Assembly: GCA_947683425.1 (NCBI GenBank)
Contig: CANTUQ010000058.1
Coordinates: 17,651,001 to 17,715,000, forward strand
Reading direction: 5' to 3'
DNA length: 64,000 bases
DNA from: Excoecaria cochinchinensis
Lineage: Eukaryota > Streptophyta > Magnoliopsida > Malpighiales > Euphorbiaceae
Each line of letters begins with the position of its first letter. The first letter of the stretch is position 1. This document shows positions 1-12,030 of the stretch, one piece after another. Below the pieces are notes generated by a model. That model saw nothing but the letters and a program-made list of their open reading frames with translations. It was not told the origin of the DNA and did no database searches. Both the position numbers and the translations under genes were made by a program.

Positions 1-3000
1 ACGTCTCTGTGGATTATAGGAGGATCTGCAAGTTCATGCAAGTAAGTTAACCCTCTAGCTGAGCCAAGAGCAATCCGTAATCTCCTTTTCCAATCAAGAT
101 GAATGCCTGATTTCCCTGCAATTTATTTCATGAAAATAAATTTCTTATCCATTCAGCTAGAATACTGCAAATAAATAAAACCAATCTTCTAGCTCCATTC
201 AAAAGTTTGATGTGCATAGTTGAATAGAAGGGTAGCTACCTGATAGGCTTTCCCTCAGTGTACCATTAGCCATAAATTCATACACTAGCATCTGTTCTCC
301 TTGTTCAAAACAAAAGCCTACAAGGCCTACAAGATTTTTGTGATGTACTCTTGACAGCAACTCAATTTCAGTCTTGAACTCTAGCCCGCCTTGCATTGAT
401 CCTTGCTGAGCTCTTTTGATTGCCACTATATGTCCTTCAACAAGTATTCCTCTATAAACCTGTAGAGAAAAGGTAACAAAGTAAGTTTTTGGGATTAACA
501 TGGAGCAAATATTCATTAATCATGACAATAAATTTTTTATATTTACCTTCCCATAACCACCAGAACCTATCTCATTATTCTCAGAAAAATTGTTAGTGCA
601 CTTTTTAAGTTCATCATAGGAGAACCATCTTGCTCCCTTCAATTGCGGTGCACCTCCACTGTCTTTTCCACTTGGAGCCCAAGATGCTGAAAATCCATAG
701 CACATAAGCCAACATAATTCTGATGCTGAATTTGTAAAACATAAGCTGTGATACTTACCGAATGGTCTGCTTGATCCGAGAGCCTTTTCTGCTCGTTTCT
801 TTTGGCGAATTGCATAAAAGCCTACTCCAACAAGGCTCAGAACTAGAAGGCCACAACCAATTCCTATCACGGCCATTGTACCATCACTGATAGAAGATCC
901 TTTGTGCTCATCTGAAACATTTCTCATGAGTTTATTAAGCCAAATTGGTTGTCCATTTATACATTTATAGCTGAAATGTCGTTAACTTACCTGGGAAGGG
1001 GTATGGAGATGCAATAAAAAGATAGGGTCCAAACTCTTTAGGGGGTTTGTATGTTTGATTACTTAAATCAAACCCAATCCCCATAACTAGCGTCCTGTTA
1101 AAATGCTTTCCAGATGGAGGAAATAGTGCAAGCTGCACCTGAAGATAGTCATCGTTTGTGAAAAGGGTATTATGAATAAAAACTGAACCTGGTGTCAGAC
1201 CCAACTTTACCCAAAGGCTCATCTCTAGTTCATGAAATATAGCCTCACTCGATATGTCCCTAAAAGACGGGGCTCTGAAGTACATTGTTCCTTCATATGG
1301 GTAGGCACATTCACAACTCTGAGGGCTCATCTTCTGGCCATCAGGACATTGTGCATTCCCACAATTTGCCAGGCTAGTGGAATAAGGCTTTGTACTTGGC
1401 TGCTGGAGTTGACAGTAATTAGTATTGGAGAGTGCTGTGCATACTGGATTTCCTACAAGTCTTTGAGTATAGAAAGTTGAAATTAAGAATCCTGGGAAGT
1501 GGAAGACAGTCAGAGAATAACAGCAATTTAATGCAAATTTTAGGTTCAGGATTATTCTTACATTAGTGAGTTGCTGTACTCAGAAGTTAGTGTTACAGAA
1601 GAAATATTATTGTTCTGAAGATCAACAACTTGAAGTTGTAGACCGAGGCCTTCGCCCATATCTAATTGGCCACTGAAATTATTGTTTTTCAATAACCTGC
1701 AAAGGTTTTAGAAGGAAGTGAATAGCTTATAAGTTTACACTTTCCCATAATTATTTATTGTATGAAAGATCAGTTCGTATTATGTGCTTGAAGTGAGACT
1801 TACACTTGCTGTATCTGCTGGAGACTGAAGACTTTTGATGGTAAGGGTCCTTCAAGTGACACATGTTCTAAAACCCTGAACAGCATACAAATCAAGGAAA
1901 TTCTGAATGAGACCAAACAATATTCTATTAAGTTGTTTCATTTCTGAACTATCAAGAACTTACAATGTGGTCAGTGACGGTAAGGTAGAGAACCATGTTG
2001 GAGCTTCAGATGTCACAAAAGAGTTGTTGCTAAGGTCCCTGTGAAATTAATTGGTCAATCATGATTCACTCTTTCAACAACTGAACAAGCTAACGAAAAA
2101 CTAAACCAGAATATAACTTCTATTAATAGACTTACACATAATTGAGGCCATTCATTTGAGTTAAGTTTGGTAAAGGACCTGTCAGCTTATTGTGTGCTAA
2201 ATTCCTGAAAGAAAACACATGTAGCATAAAGGATAGTTGATCGGGCATAACTAATTACAAACCAAATTAAAATCAATTTTTTTCTCCAAATATTTCAATG
2301 AGTGTATTAGCAGTACTCACAATTCGACGAGATTTGTTAGATTGTTCAAATTTCTTGGGACATTTTCTGTGAAAGCATTTCTATCAAGCCGACTGTAGTA
2401 AATCAGAATATCAGAATCACCATTTGTATAATGGAGAGGACAATACTTTAGAAGAAAATAGTTGGTAAAGTAAAGATGGAATTGAGGCTGATTTCACTCA
2501 CAGAACCTCAAGTGTCTGCAGTAGTCCTATCGTATCTGGGATCGGTCCACTAAGTTGATTTCCATCAAACAATCTGTTATTACAAAAAAAAAATGAGAAA
2601 TTGAAGGTCAAACAAGCTTAATAGAAAAATAAAACATAAATCTTGAAGGTGGTTGTCAACTTACACATGTATCAGAACCATATCAGAACTGAAAAGTTGG
2701 GCAGGAAGGGGGCCTGAAAGCTGGTTCTTGTTGAAATGGCTGCAAGTTGACAAAATTTAGATATTCTTTATGCAATGTTCATATTCTCATGCCTTGTGGC
2801 ACTTCTAAGCAAAGTTGATTCATCTATGCTAAAAGGACATGGTTTTTTATCTCCATAACTTGAAAATTTATACCAAAAATAGAATTGATAGCAAATAGGT
2901 CTTTCACTCACAAGTGCTTAGCTTTCTTAAGGAGGTCCAAACCAGGGGTGAGTGGTGTTGAAATTGGGATGTGTCCTGTCAATTGATTTTCTGCAAGGTC

Positions 3001-4203
3001 TAGCCAGTAGACATTGCTGAGCTTACCCAAAGAGGAAGGGATATTACCGGTGAAGTTGTTTGAGTTGAGGGCCCTGTGATCAAAGATTTTCTTGAATTAT
3101 CAACATAAAAATATGAAACACCCAATTGTTAGAAACTGGTTTTACTATTGTCAAGTCTTACAAGAATGATAGCTCAGGAAGATTGCCTAGCTCATCTGGA
3201 ATAGTGCCAGTGAAGCCACAGCCAGCCAGGATTCTGAAGAAGAAAGTAAATAAATAAACATTAACAGAAACTTTAATCCTGGAAGAATAAAACCTTGTGG
3301 AAAATAATATCAGCTGAGAGTTTCGATTTATCAGGTCTTACAGAATGTTCAAATTTTTAAGATCTCCTAATCGCGGAGTTAGAGGTCCAGTGAGGTCTGG
3401 GTTAAACGACAGGTCCCTGCAAATGAAATAAAATCCCCTCACAACCTTAAAAATCTCATAGAAATATGCTTAATAATTTATCTTGTTTCAACTACAATTT
3501 GGCATGCAGGAAAGATTTCTGCTTTGAACTTTCAAATAAAGGAATAAAAAGGAGAAAAGAAGCTTACAAGGATATCAATGCAGATAGCCCACCAACGTCA
3601 CCAGTTAGCTTCCCTTTAAGGCTCATTGTTGATAACCCCCTAAAAGTAGTGGTCAAGTTCATCCGTAAGATATAGACAACGAACATCATATCTGATCTTA
3701 GAATTACAACATGATCACTGAATGTCAAACCATAAACACTAAACTTAATGAACAACGATTCTATTAAAACAAGTATTAATTATCATGTATTTCTAATATA
3801 GTTCAAAAAGGTTATGAAATTTAAGTATTTTATTTTTAATGGGCTTATAAGAAGCAGAACAAAAGAAGAAAACTCACAGTGCTGTAACTCTTGAATCTTT
3901 ACAAGTAACTCCTTCCCAGGGAGTTCCACATGGATCACCATTGTTCCAGCTTGGAGGAGTATTCGCCCATGAATCCTTCAATGATTGCAGAGTTGCAGCT
4001 ATTTCACCAAAAAAGAATGTTTTAAATTCAACAAAATATAAAATATTCAACGAAATGGTATTTTTCAAAGCTACAAAAGCCCCTGTCTTAACATTGCAGA
4101 GAAAGAAGAAATTACCATCACGAGGGTCTGTAACAGAAAAGATCAAACGAATTCCTGAACTGAGAAAAACCAGTAACAAAAGCAACCTGAAGGCTGCAGC
4201 CAT
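1..4203 (-). CDS. LRR receptor-like kinase, HPCA1-like class (3' part outside the window)
   Basis: Plasma-membrane receptor kinase, read right to left. Exon 1 (4116-4203) encodes a signal peptide rich in Leu; exon 2 (3878-3998) has the cap motif WNNGDPCGTPWEGVTC. A run of short LRR exons, most about 70-80 nt, follows down to 1562-1696. Exon 991-1460 begins ILVGNPVC and carries the Cys-rich juxtamembrane block with CAYPYEGT, typical of plant LRR-VIII-1 kinases. Exon 759-911 holds one membrane segment. Exons 547-686, 240-459 and 1-115 give the kinase: Gly loop GSGGYGKVYRG, VAIK lysine, and IIHRD at the window edge. Phases agree at the junctions I checked. Start taken at 4203; an in-frame ATG at 4275 is possible. 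In Arabidopsis this class includes the peroxide sensor HPCA1, but the exact orthologue cannot be told. No break was seen in the exons read; several LRR exons were not traced base by base. Confidence 0.93.
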
Positions 4204-5521
4204 GGCTACAATAAGCAGCAAAAATGTGAAAGTTTTGAATACAAACAAAGAAAAACCAAAGAACCCAATAATCAAATGAGAAAGGAAAAGAAATTGCCGG
4301 CCGGCCTCATTGGGTCTAAGCAGAGGAATGTGAATATTTTAGTTCATGTGAAGAAAAGACAGAATTTTTAGCACAGGGAAAAAGAAAAACAAAAACTTGG
4401 CCCGACCTTCTTTAGCTTGTTATTAATTGATTTGTCTTGTCTTAGAAGCTACTCTTCTAATCTAAATAGCTAACCATCTCCACTAACAGAGTAATTAGAA
4501 AACCCACCACCATAATTATCATCTAATCTTTACTTGTTTCATTCTGTATTAGGATTTTCCCTCCTTTTGTCTCTTTCATAATCATTATAATACAATTTGT
4601 ACGTTATACCGTTTCCTCCGCCTGCCCAACAAACAGCAATTTTTTATTTTTCATATTTTTGTATTTGAATTTGATTATTTCTTTAAAAATTGCAAAAAAC
4701 TAAAAGCATCTTTTCTTTAGAACGGCCCAATGAATTTTTCTTGTTTTTATTGAGTATTTTTTAAGAGTACTCTTATTCATCTTTAAGGTTACAACTTACA
4801 ACTATACCATTATCATCATTGCTGTCCTTGATTTTTATACTTTTCTTTTCTTTTTTTAATATTATGGTATTATTACTAACAAGAAAAAATATTATGGAAT
4901 TATTTTGGCTATCATTTCTATTCTTTTTTATTATTAAAAATAGAGCTTAGAAAAAAATTACATTGGGCTGACTCATTTTTTTAAATTAAAAATTAAAAAT
5001 TTAAATTTTAAATATAAAGCACGTCTAAATATTGGAAAAATAACATATTGTCTGTCTTTTTAAACATGTCCAATGCCATGTTTTTATCATACATGAAAAT
5101 TTATAATTAATCTAGTTTGATTCGATATTATTTTTCAAAACAGTTATCCTTAACACCAAAAAGATACTAATAAATTAATAATCGAAATGTAGTTTGGTGA
5201 AAAAAAAAATTCACATTAAATTGATTGGGTGTGAGAATTAATCATTAAGGCTCATAATTCATAACAGTTCGAAATATCACTATGTTTTGCTTCTAATTTT
5301 CAGATTCCTTAAAAAAATAATATCCAATAAAAATTTCGACTTAGAGAAATCCGTAATATATATATGGAGGTCTTCTTTATATAATGCTCATTTTACGAAT
5401 ACAAAACACAAATGCTTAACAACACTTGTAACAGATGGAGGACTATTAACTCTGTAAATCTAACGGCCATCGTTTAACTCACATTGATTACTCAACCATC
5501 AATCTATCTTAGTATAGCTTG
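4204..5521. other. Intergenic AT-rich DNA upstream of the receptor kinase
   Basis: Contains the presumed promoter and 5' leader of the minus-strand receptor kinase at its left end. The rest is AT-rich with homopolymer runs. No gene, RNA or repeat could be recognised. Confidence 0.5.
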
Positions 5522-5963
5522 TGTTGGAAAAATAACCTTTCTAATAAATACGGAATAAATCGACAGAAATCAAAATAACAATCACAAAATAAAAAATTAT
5601 AGTGAAAAACTCCAAATCAGAGAAAAATTACTTATTTTATGAAAACAATTAAAAAATTTTCACTAAATATTTGAACAATTTTTATATTCACTCATTCTAC
5701 TACTTTCTCACAAACCCAATAAATTACAAATTTAAGAAAATTTTTCACAAATTCTATAAGTTTCAAAATTTACAAAAAAGTTTTCATTCGATTTTGGGAT
5801 CCAATAATAATTTGAAAAATAAACTCCTGTCTTATATAGGCAGGAGACTCCGGTGGCCAGCTAAAGATTTGCTAGCCACCAACAAATATTTGCTGGCCAA
5901 AAAACCAGCTAATGGCCAGCAAATTTTGACTTTTTTTTTAAAAAAAGAAAATCTAATACAACA
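5522..5963 (-). repeat. 3' LTR of the gag-only element
   Basis: Direct repeat of 7373-7837. Begins TGTTGGAAAA and ends TACAACA on the plus strand, giving the TG...CA ends of an LTR. It contains a local repeat of the GCTGGCCA type near 5850-5930. Confidence 0.85.
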
Positions 5964-6263
5964 ATCTCCACTTAAATTTAAAAAAATATATCTATCATCG
6001 CCTATACTAACAAAACAATTATCTACAACCGATAATTAAAAATACATATTCCACCATACAAAATATTTCACTTAAAATTAAGAAATTTTAAGTCATTAAT
6101 CTTATGGCAACATGTCGAACAAAATTGTTGAAATTATGGTACAACTCTCATGCTTAATTTTTTCGAGAATTCCTCAACCATCGACATAAATCTGCCTCAC
6201 ACCTTATATTTTGATCAAGCCAATGGCCGAGTGAAAAACCCGCTAGTGATAACACATTCTCTA

Positions 6264-7195
6264 TCATGGCAACTTGTGGAGACTAGCGGCATGCCATGAG
6301 AATGTCCACACTCTTTTAGAGAGCATCCCAAAATCTATCTCACCCGAAATAGACATACTGTTAGCTTCACCAACGGAATTAAACTTTGAGTTGTCAGCTC
6401 CACCTTTTTGACAATTTCTTTTAAGGTGACCCGATTGTCCACACCCCCAGCATACCAGGTTCTTATTCTCATAGTTTTTCCTTTTCCAACTTCCAGCAAC
6501 CACAAACGCCGAATTTTCAGGTAACACACTATTTCTACCACTCTGCCTTTTTTCTTCCGAGAAAAGTTTGTTAGTGACTTCAATTAACACAATTTTATCA
6601 TTCCTATGTATCAAAATGAGTTTCATGTGCTCATAGGAAGATGGAAGATACCAGATGAATCTCAATGCAATATCCTCATCATCAAGTTTCATTCCTATAG
6701 ACTCTAATTTTGAGACGATTCCGTAAAGGACACTCAGATGGTCCGAAATGTTAGTTTCTTCTTCTATACGTAAAGTATGAAATTTCTTCTTAAGGTACAC
6801 CCAATTTGAGACGCCCTTTGTTTGATACATCTCTTCAAGTTTCTCCCACAAATTTTTGGCAGTAGAAATTCTTGTACATTTACAAGAACATTTTTCATAA
6901 AAAATAAGCGGATTGTACTTGCTGCTTTTAAATCAAAATCTTCCCATATTTCATCGCTCATAATAGATTTTTCACCTTTTTTGCTGGTAACGAGAAAACG
7001 TTTATCATCCAACACCTTGTATAACACGAATTGAATCAATAAATTATTGACTTGAGTTTGTTGCAAGTCAAAATTAATTTTTCCGTCAAATTTCTCCACC
7101 TCAAACCTTAATCCCGATATTTTAGAACACGTAAACAATACCCAGCTATAGTACCATGCAAAATTTGCACTTTGAACAGTACTACTATTCACCAA
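6264..7195 (-). pseudogene. Broken copia-type gag with one CCHC zinc knuckle
   Basis: Two overlapping minus-strand frames make one gag. The upstream frame (to 7195) has the usual N-terminal pattern KFDGKINFDL and DLKAASTIRL. A frameshift near 6850 leads into the downstream frame (6264-6851), with the helical gag domain and knuckle CWGCGQSGHLKRNC. It would coat the element's RNA and form the virus-like particle if intact. No pol frame follows. The start of the upstream frame is uncertain because its first residues do not look like gag. Confidence 0.75.
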
Positions 7196-7372
7196 ATTTA
7201 TCGTTTTACACTCGTTTTCGAAACGGATCGTATGAAAAAAATTTCTTATATTTTTCTCTTCCCGGCAATATAATTATTTTTTTTCTCTTCCCGATAATAT
7301 AATTATTTCTCCAAAATTCGCTACTTTTCCGGATAGCAGTCCTGATACATTGTGGAAAAGCTCTGATAACAC

Positions 7373-7837
7373 TTATTGAAAAAATAACCCTTCTAACAAA
7401 TATGAAATAAATCGAGAGAAATCAAAATAACAATTATAATACAAAAAATTATAGTAAAAAACTCCAAATCGGAGAAAAACTGCTTGTTGTCCGAAAATAA
7501 CAAAGAAAATTTTTACTAAATATTTGAATAATTTTTACATTCACTCACTCAAATATTTGAATAAATTACAAATCCAAGAGAATTTCCCATAAATTCTCTA
7601 AATTTCAAAACTCACAAACAAGTTTTCATTGAATTTTGGGATCCAATAATAATTTGAAGAACAAGCTCCTGTCTTATATAATTAGGAGACTCCGTGTGGT
7701 TAGCTAAAAATTTGCTGGCCACCAACAAATATTTGCTTGACAAAAATTCAGTTAGTGGGCACCAGATTTTGACTTTCCTCCTCAGCTAATGGCCAACAAA
7801 TTTTGATTTAAAAAAAAAAAAAAAATCTAATACAACA
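7373..7837 (-). repeat. 5' LTR of the gag-only element
   Basis: Direct repeat of 5522-5963; the inner end is degraded (TTATTG where TGTTGG is expected). The adjacent primer-binding-site remnant lies at about 7361-7372. The outer end TACAACA is intact. Confidence 0.83.
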
Positions 7838-8331
7838 GGTCGGTTGCCAATAATAATGAAATAAAAGTAGCTAAATCGAGCCATGAGAAGGATGAATGGT
7901 TAAATCCAACCAAGCAAATAGGTGTTTCTTCATGCAACAGAAGAAAAAGAAATTAATTTATTCCTTTTTTAATGAAAAAAATAACTGGTTTATGTGATTG
8001 AGCTGCTTTTTTGTTTACGCGGTAATTGATTAAAACACAGCGAGCATTTTTATCGTTTTTAATAAACCCTACTCAGTCGATAATCGATATGGATTCAAAC
8101 AATTTTGATTGGGTTGTTTCTTATATTATCTTTCTTCTGCCTCTAGTCTGCAAGACAATTTTGATCGGGTTGTTAAATGGATTGTTGATGTTTGCGTCAA
8201 TAGCAAATTAAATCCCCCCATAATTTAACCAAATTGGTTTTATTCTTAAAAAAATCGCCAAATAAATTTTTTAAAAATCAATAAATTAAACCATATATAG
8301 ATAAAGTTGCCAAATTAGCATTTTTAATATA
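7838..8331. other. Intergenic AT-rich DNA
   Basis: Between the gag-only element and a small inverted-repeat element. The open frame near 8026-8211 has no recognisable content. Nothing else seen. Confidence 0.4.
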
Positions 8332-8559
8332 TCTTGGTGAAGCAACAAAGAAATGGGTTAAATTGGTTGGGCCAGCCCACTCGACTCATTTAATTTATGG
8401 GTCAATCCAAATCTGCAAGGCCCATTTATAATTAGATCCGATTTTATTCATTAAATTTTATCCGATTCAATTCATTTGTCATATTTAAATTTATTTATCT
8501 AAATTATACATGTTTTAATTTTTTTTTTTTTAAAAAAGAGAGTTGTTGCTTCACCAAGA
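8332..8559. mobile_element. 228-bp element with perfect 17-bp terminal inverted repeats (MITE-like)
   Basis: The left end TCTTGGTGAAGCAACAA (8332-8348) is exactly the reverse complement of 8543-8559. The interior is AT-rich with one GC patch (TTGGGCCAGCCC). Size and structure fit a miniature inverted-repeat element. No target duplication is clear, so the superfamily is unassigned. Confidence 0.6.
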
Positions 8560-10323
8560 AACTTGTCTTAACTGATAATGATATGTGGAATGTTTCTCTT
8601 TATAAAATAATTAAAGTATAACTTTAAGGTATTGCTAAGTAGCACTTAAGTGAGCAATACAAGAGAAATTAATACTATTTTGAGATGACTTTTTATGTTA
8701 ACATCATAATTCATTTGCCCTTTTTAGTGATATTGCTAATTAGTGACTTTCACTTCACTTTGCTTTATCCTGATTTACAAATTGCAGTAACTGAAAATGA
8801 CTCATCCCACCAACCTTGTCTGAGTTAGTTGATAGATTTTTTTTTTTTCTATGCTTTTGGTTTATGGACAGAAATTTTTTTTTCTAAGAATTAAAATTAT
8901 TTTTACTATATATAATTATATGCATTTTCATCTTGGTTTTATAAATGATATATTAACCTGATCTCAACAACAATATTATTTCCTTAATTAGCAAATGTAC
9001 TTTGATATAATGTTAATAAATCGCTTATTCAACTTTCTTCTCCACTTTTGTTGGAGATAGTTTCACCCAAACAAAAAAAAATCTATTTTTTAGATGATTT
9101 TCTTTTATTCATTTCTATATATATATATTTGAAGTCTACTTACAAGATTAATTCAGAATCGCACCATAAACTCTCTCTTCAAAACATTTAAATATACTTC
9201 ATATCAATTACTTGAGTTCTAAACTTCTGATTAATAATGCATTTTTTTTTTAATTTCAGAACCGTATATATTTATTTATGAAGTTCTTATTTATATAAGT
9301 GGCAAATAGATCAAAATGAAAGTTTGAATCGAATCATAATAAATTAGGTTATATAAATTATCATATCGTAAATAAATTAAAATTGAACAAATTATAAATG
9401 AATCGGATCATAATTCAAATGTTTAATGGATAAACAGGTTGGAAGACATTTGAGATTTTGCCTATAATTTTTTTATAAAAGAAAAAAAAAAGATGAAATA
9501 ATTAAAAAAAAAGGGGGGAAAGGAAAGTGCACACTGCTTGCATGTGCCGGCAGCAACATAATAAGACAACTTAATTAACCATAATATGAATATGAAAAGG
9601 GAGAAAAGCATGCTTGTGATTATGATTGCCTTAGTTGCTAAGTATGAAGGCTCAAAAGCTTAAATTTTAAAGTAAACCAAGGTTTTATTGTTTAATTTTC
9701 TTGGAAATATAGTATTGTAATCGATTGGGAAATATATTATACAAATTTTTTAAATTTGTCTCACAAAACTCTCTATATACTTAATTTTTTTCTTTTTCAA
9801 GTGACCTCTTACCTTTTAAACTTAATCAAAGTTAACTTTTTATTTTAAAATACCATGTAACACAATAAAATATTATCTAATTTTTAAATTAATTTTTTTA
9901 GCATACCATATAGTGTTTTATTTTAGTAAAATTTAAGCAAACAAATGAATTTGAGAGCTTAGACAGAAAGGATTAAAAGTGAAGTTAAATTGAAGGTAAA
10001 TTATAATTTAATTTTGGACCGTTGACATCTCTTTTATATGCATTTTTATTTTGATTTTGTGACAATGAAAATTATAAGATTAGCAAATTTTACTGCCATA
10101 TAACAGTTGTTTTTGTTATCATTGTAAGTTAATGTCTAGAAGCATTGTATTTACTGCCATGTTTGTTTGATGATAATATCGCTTTTATTTGCTGTGGAAG
10201 CATACAACAGCTGTTTAATGTCTAGTTAAATCTTTTTAGCGCTTCATATATAGGCTCAAATTAGGTATCATATAATGAGATGCGTGCTGCGATTAAATCA
10301 CTTTTAAAGGTGATGCTTGGTAG
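8560..10323. other. Intergenic AT-rich DNA
   Basis: Long A and T runs, short ATAT tracts (around 9117-9130) and no open frame with recognisable content. I see no gene or structured repeat here. Confidence 0.4.
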
Positions 10324-10544
10324 CGAGGCCTGGACATTGTTTTATTACCTGACGTGGCGGCCCCAGGAGTGAGCATTTTAACAGCGTGTGGACACATGGT
10401 AACACTATAACAAGAGTACTTGGGGATAAAAGAATACTTCCATTCAACAGAGATTCTGGGACATCCATGGCTTGCCCACAAGCAACAGAAACTGCAGCTT
10501 ATATTAAGTCATTTCATCCAACATGGTCTCCTGCTGCCATCAAT
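10324..10544 (+). pseudogene. Subtilisin-like serine protease (cucumisin type) fragment
   Basis: Two frames together match the C-terminal part of a plant subtilase catalytic domain. The first (10324 to about 10395) reads LPDVAAPGVSILTA, the conserved block before the serine motif. A frameshift leads to RDSGTSMACPQATETAAY and SFHPTWSPAAI, which holds the GTSMA.P catalytic serine region; His of the usual GTSM.CPH is replaced by Gln. Upstream Asp and His catalytic blocks are absent and the sequence degenerates at once on both sides. It is a relic of a secreted protease gene. Confidence 0.88.
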
Positions 10545-12030
10545 TTTTTCTATTGGTTTTCCAAGACTAAGGCATTGAAGCTTTCTATGTGCTAATTTGT
10601 TCTTCAATAGAAGTGTGAGGTGCATAGAGTATGTTTGGAAGTGTTTGTTAGAAGTGCTGGGAACTTTGTCTTAGAGACGTTTAATAACTTTGTTTGCATT
10701 TGGTTCTTTGTTGGATATTGTTTTTCTTCTTTAAAAAGCATTGAAACCTCTTATTCTGGTACTATTGTTTGCAGATTTGGTGAATATTTACTTAAAGATT
10801 ATTTTTTTTTAGTAAAAAAAAAATTAGTCAAATGTTTCGATCTACGGCCCCTCTTTGATCCGTATATATTTCGATCTAACCTCGATACTTTCACAACTTG
10901 ACCCATTTATAACCAGATTCAAACCATTTATATCCCAGTACATAACCACAATTATTTATTTGAGCACACACAATTACTTGCTTGGGCATACAATAAAAGA
11001 AACTTGCCTGCCACTTTAATTGGATTGGGCTCAAATCCACTAGAAAATAAATGATTTAGAGAGTTAACAAAACTAATTCATTTATTTAATAAAATTGAAG
11101 GAAGTGAGAAATGGCTTGCAAATTTTGAATGTTTGATTGGATTCACTAAAACAAGTGAGTGAGGTGAGGGCTTATATTTATATATATATATATTCGATAA
11201 AAAAAAAGAAGAGTGGAGACTCGAATATGAAATTTTCCGATATATTAATACAAGATTTATCATTAAAATATCCCCTTGTGGACAATATTTATGTATTATT
11301 AATTAGCACTAAAATATGGTTAATTATTATTTTTTGATATATTATATTTTTTCTATCGTGCTTAATTAATATTAATTAAGTTCTCTAATAATTTCTCTTA
11401 TTATTTATGGCTCCATTTAAAAGTGATATGATTAACTACCACATTTTATTATGTGGTTTAATATGTGATAGTTGACGTGAATATTAAGAACTCTTATTAT
11501 GGTTAAATTATTACAAACTATTTGCAACCTGTTAACATAATTACGTAATTACAAACTTCATAAATTGTGGTTTCGATATCTATATTCTATAGCATATGTG
11601 AAAGGATATATATGGATATTTTTATAACATTGAGGGCATTTTTTAAAAAATAGAAAAATTAGATTTGGATCGAAAGAGGATACGTGGACAAATAATAGAT
11701 GCGAACTGGAAATCCATCAGCTGAGTCCACATCCAATTACAGAAAAGGGTACTACGTTTTTAATAATCGAGGGCATTTTAAAAAAAATAAATAATTAAAG
11801 GATAAATGTGTATATTTCTAAAAAGTTTAGGACTTTATTCCAAAGACTTGCCGGATCGGGCTTCAAGCAATCGAAAGATAAACTGTATAGACAGCTTAGG
11901 CCTTTATTTAAATAGTCGGGTCATAATCCTGGACCCGGTTGATTATGGGCCACGTTAATTTTACAGTTTCTTATTCTATTGATTGCTTCTAAAGCCGATA
12001 TCTCACTTGTCCTCACCCGTCTGTGCGGTC
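10545..12030. other. Intergenic DNA upstream of the plastid membrane protein gene
   Basis: AT-rich with a short TA tract at about 11178-11193. No gene recognised. The last few hundred bases, where GC content rises, should hold the promoter and 5' leader of the gene at 12031. Confidence 0.4.

Larger units (their letters stand above)
5522..7837 (-). mobile_element. Small gag-only LTR retrotransposon (TR-GAG type, copia-like)
   Basis: Two direct repeats of about 442 and 465 bp enclose only 1.4 kb. On the minus strand the left (3') LTR starts TGTTGTATTAG and ends TTTTCCAACA. A purine tract AAGTGGAGAT abuts it. Next to the right (5') LTR lies TTATCAGAGCT, a degenerate form of the copia primer-binding site for initiator tRNA-Met. 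The interior encodes only a damaged gag with a CCHC knuckle; no protease, integrase or reverse transcriptase was seen. This matches the described non-autonomous TR-GAG group. Flanks GCTTG and GGTCG agree at only 3 of 5 bases, so no clear target duplication remains. The LTRs differ by many substitutions, so the insertion is old. Confidence 0.85.

Noticed and set aside
11983..12030. N-terminal extension of the plastid-protein gene starting at TTG
   Set aside because: A TTG start is unlikely in a plant nuclear gene; the ATG at 12031 gives a normal transit-peptide-like start.
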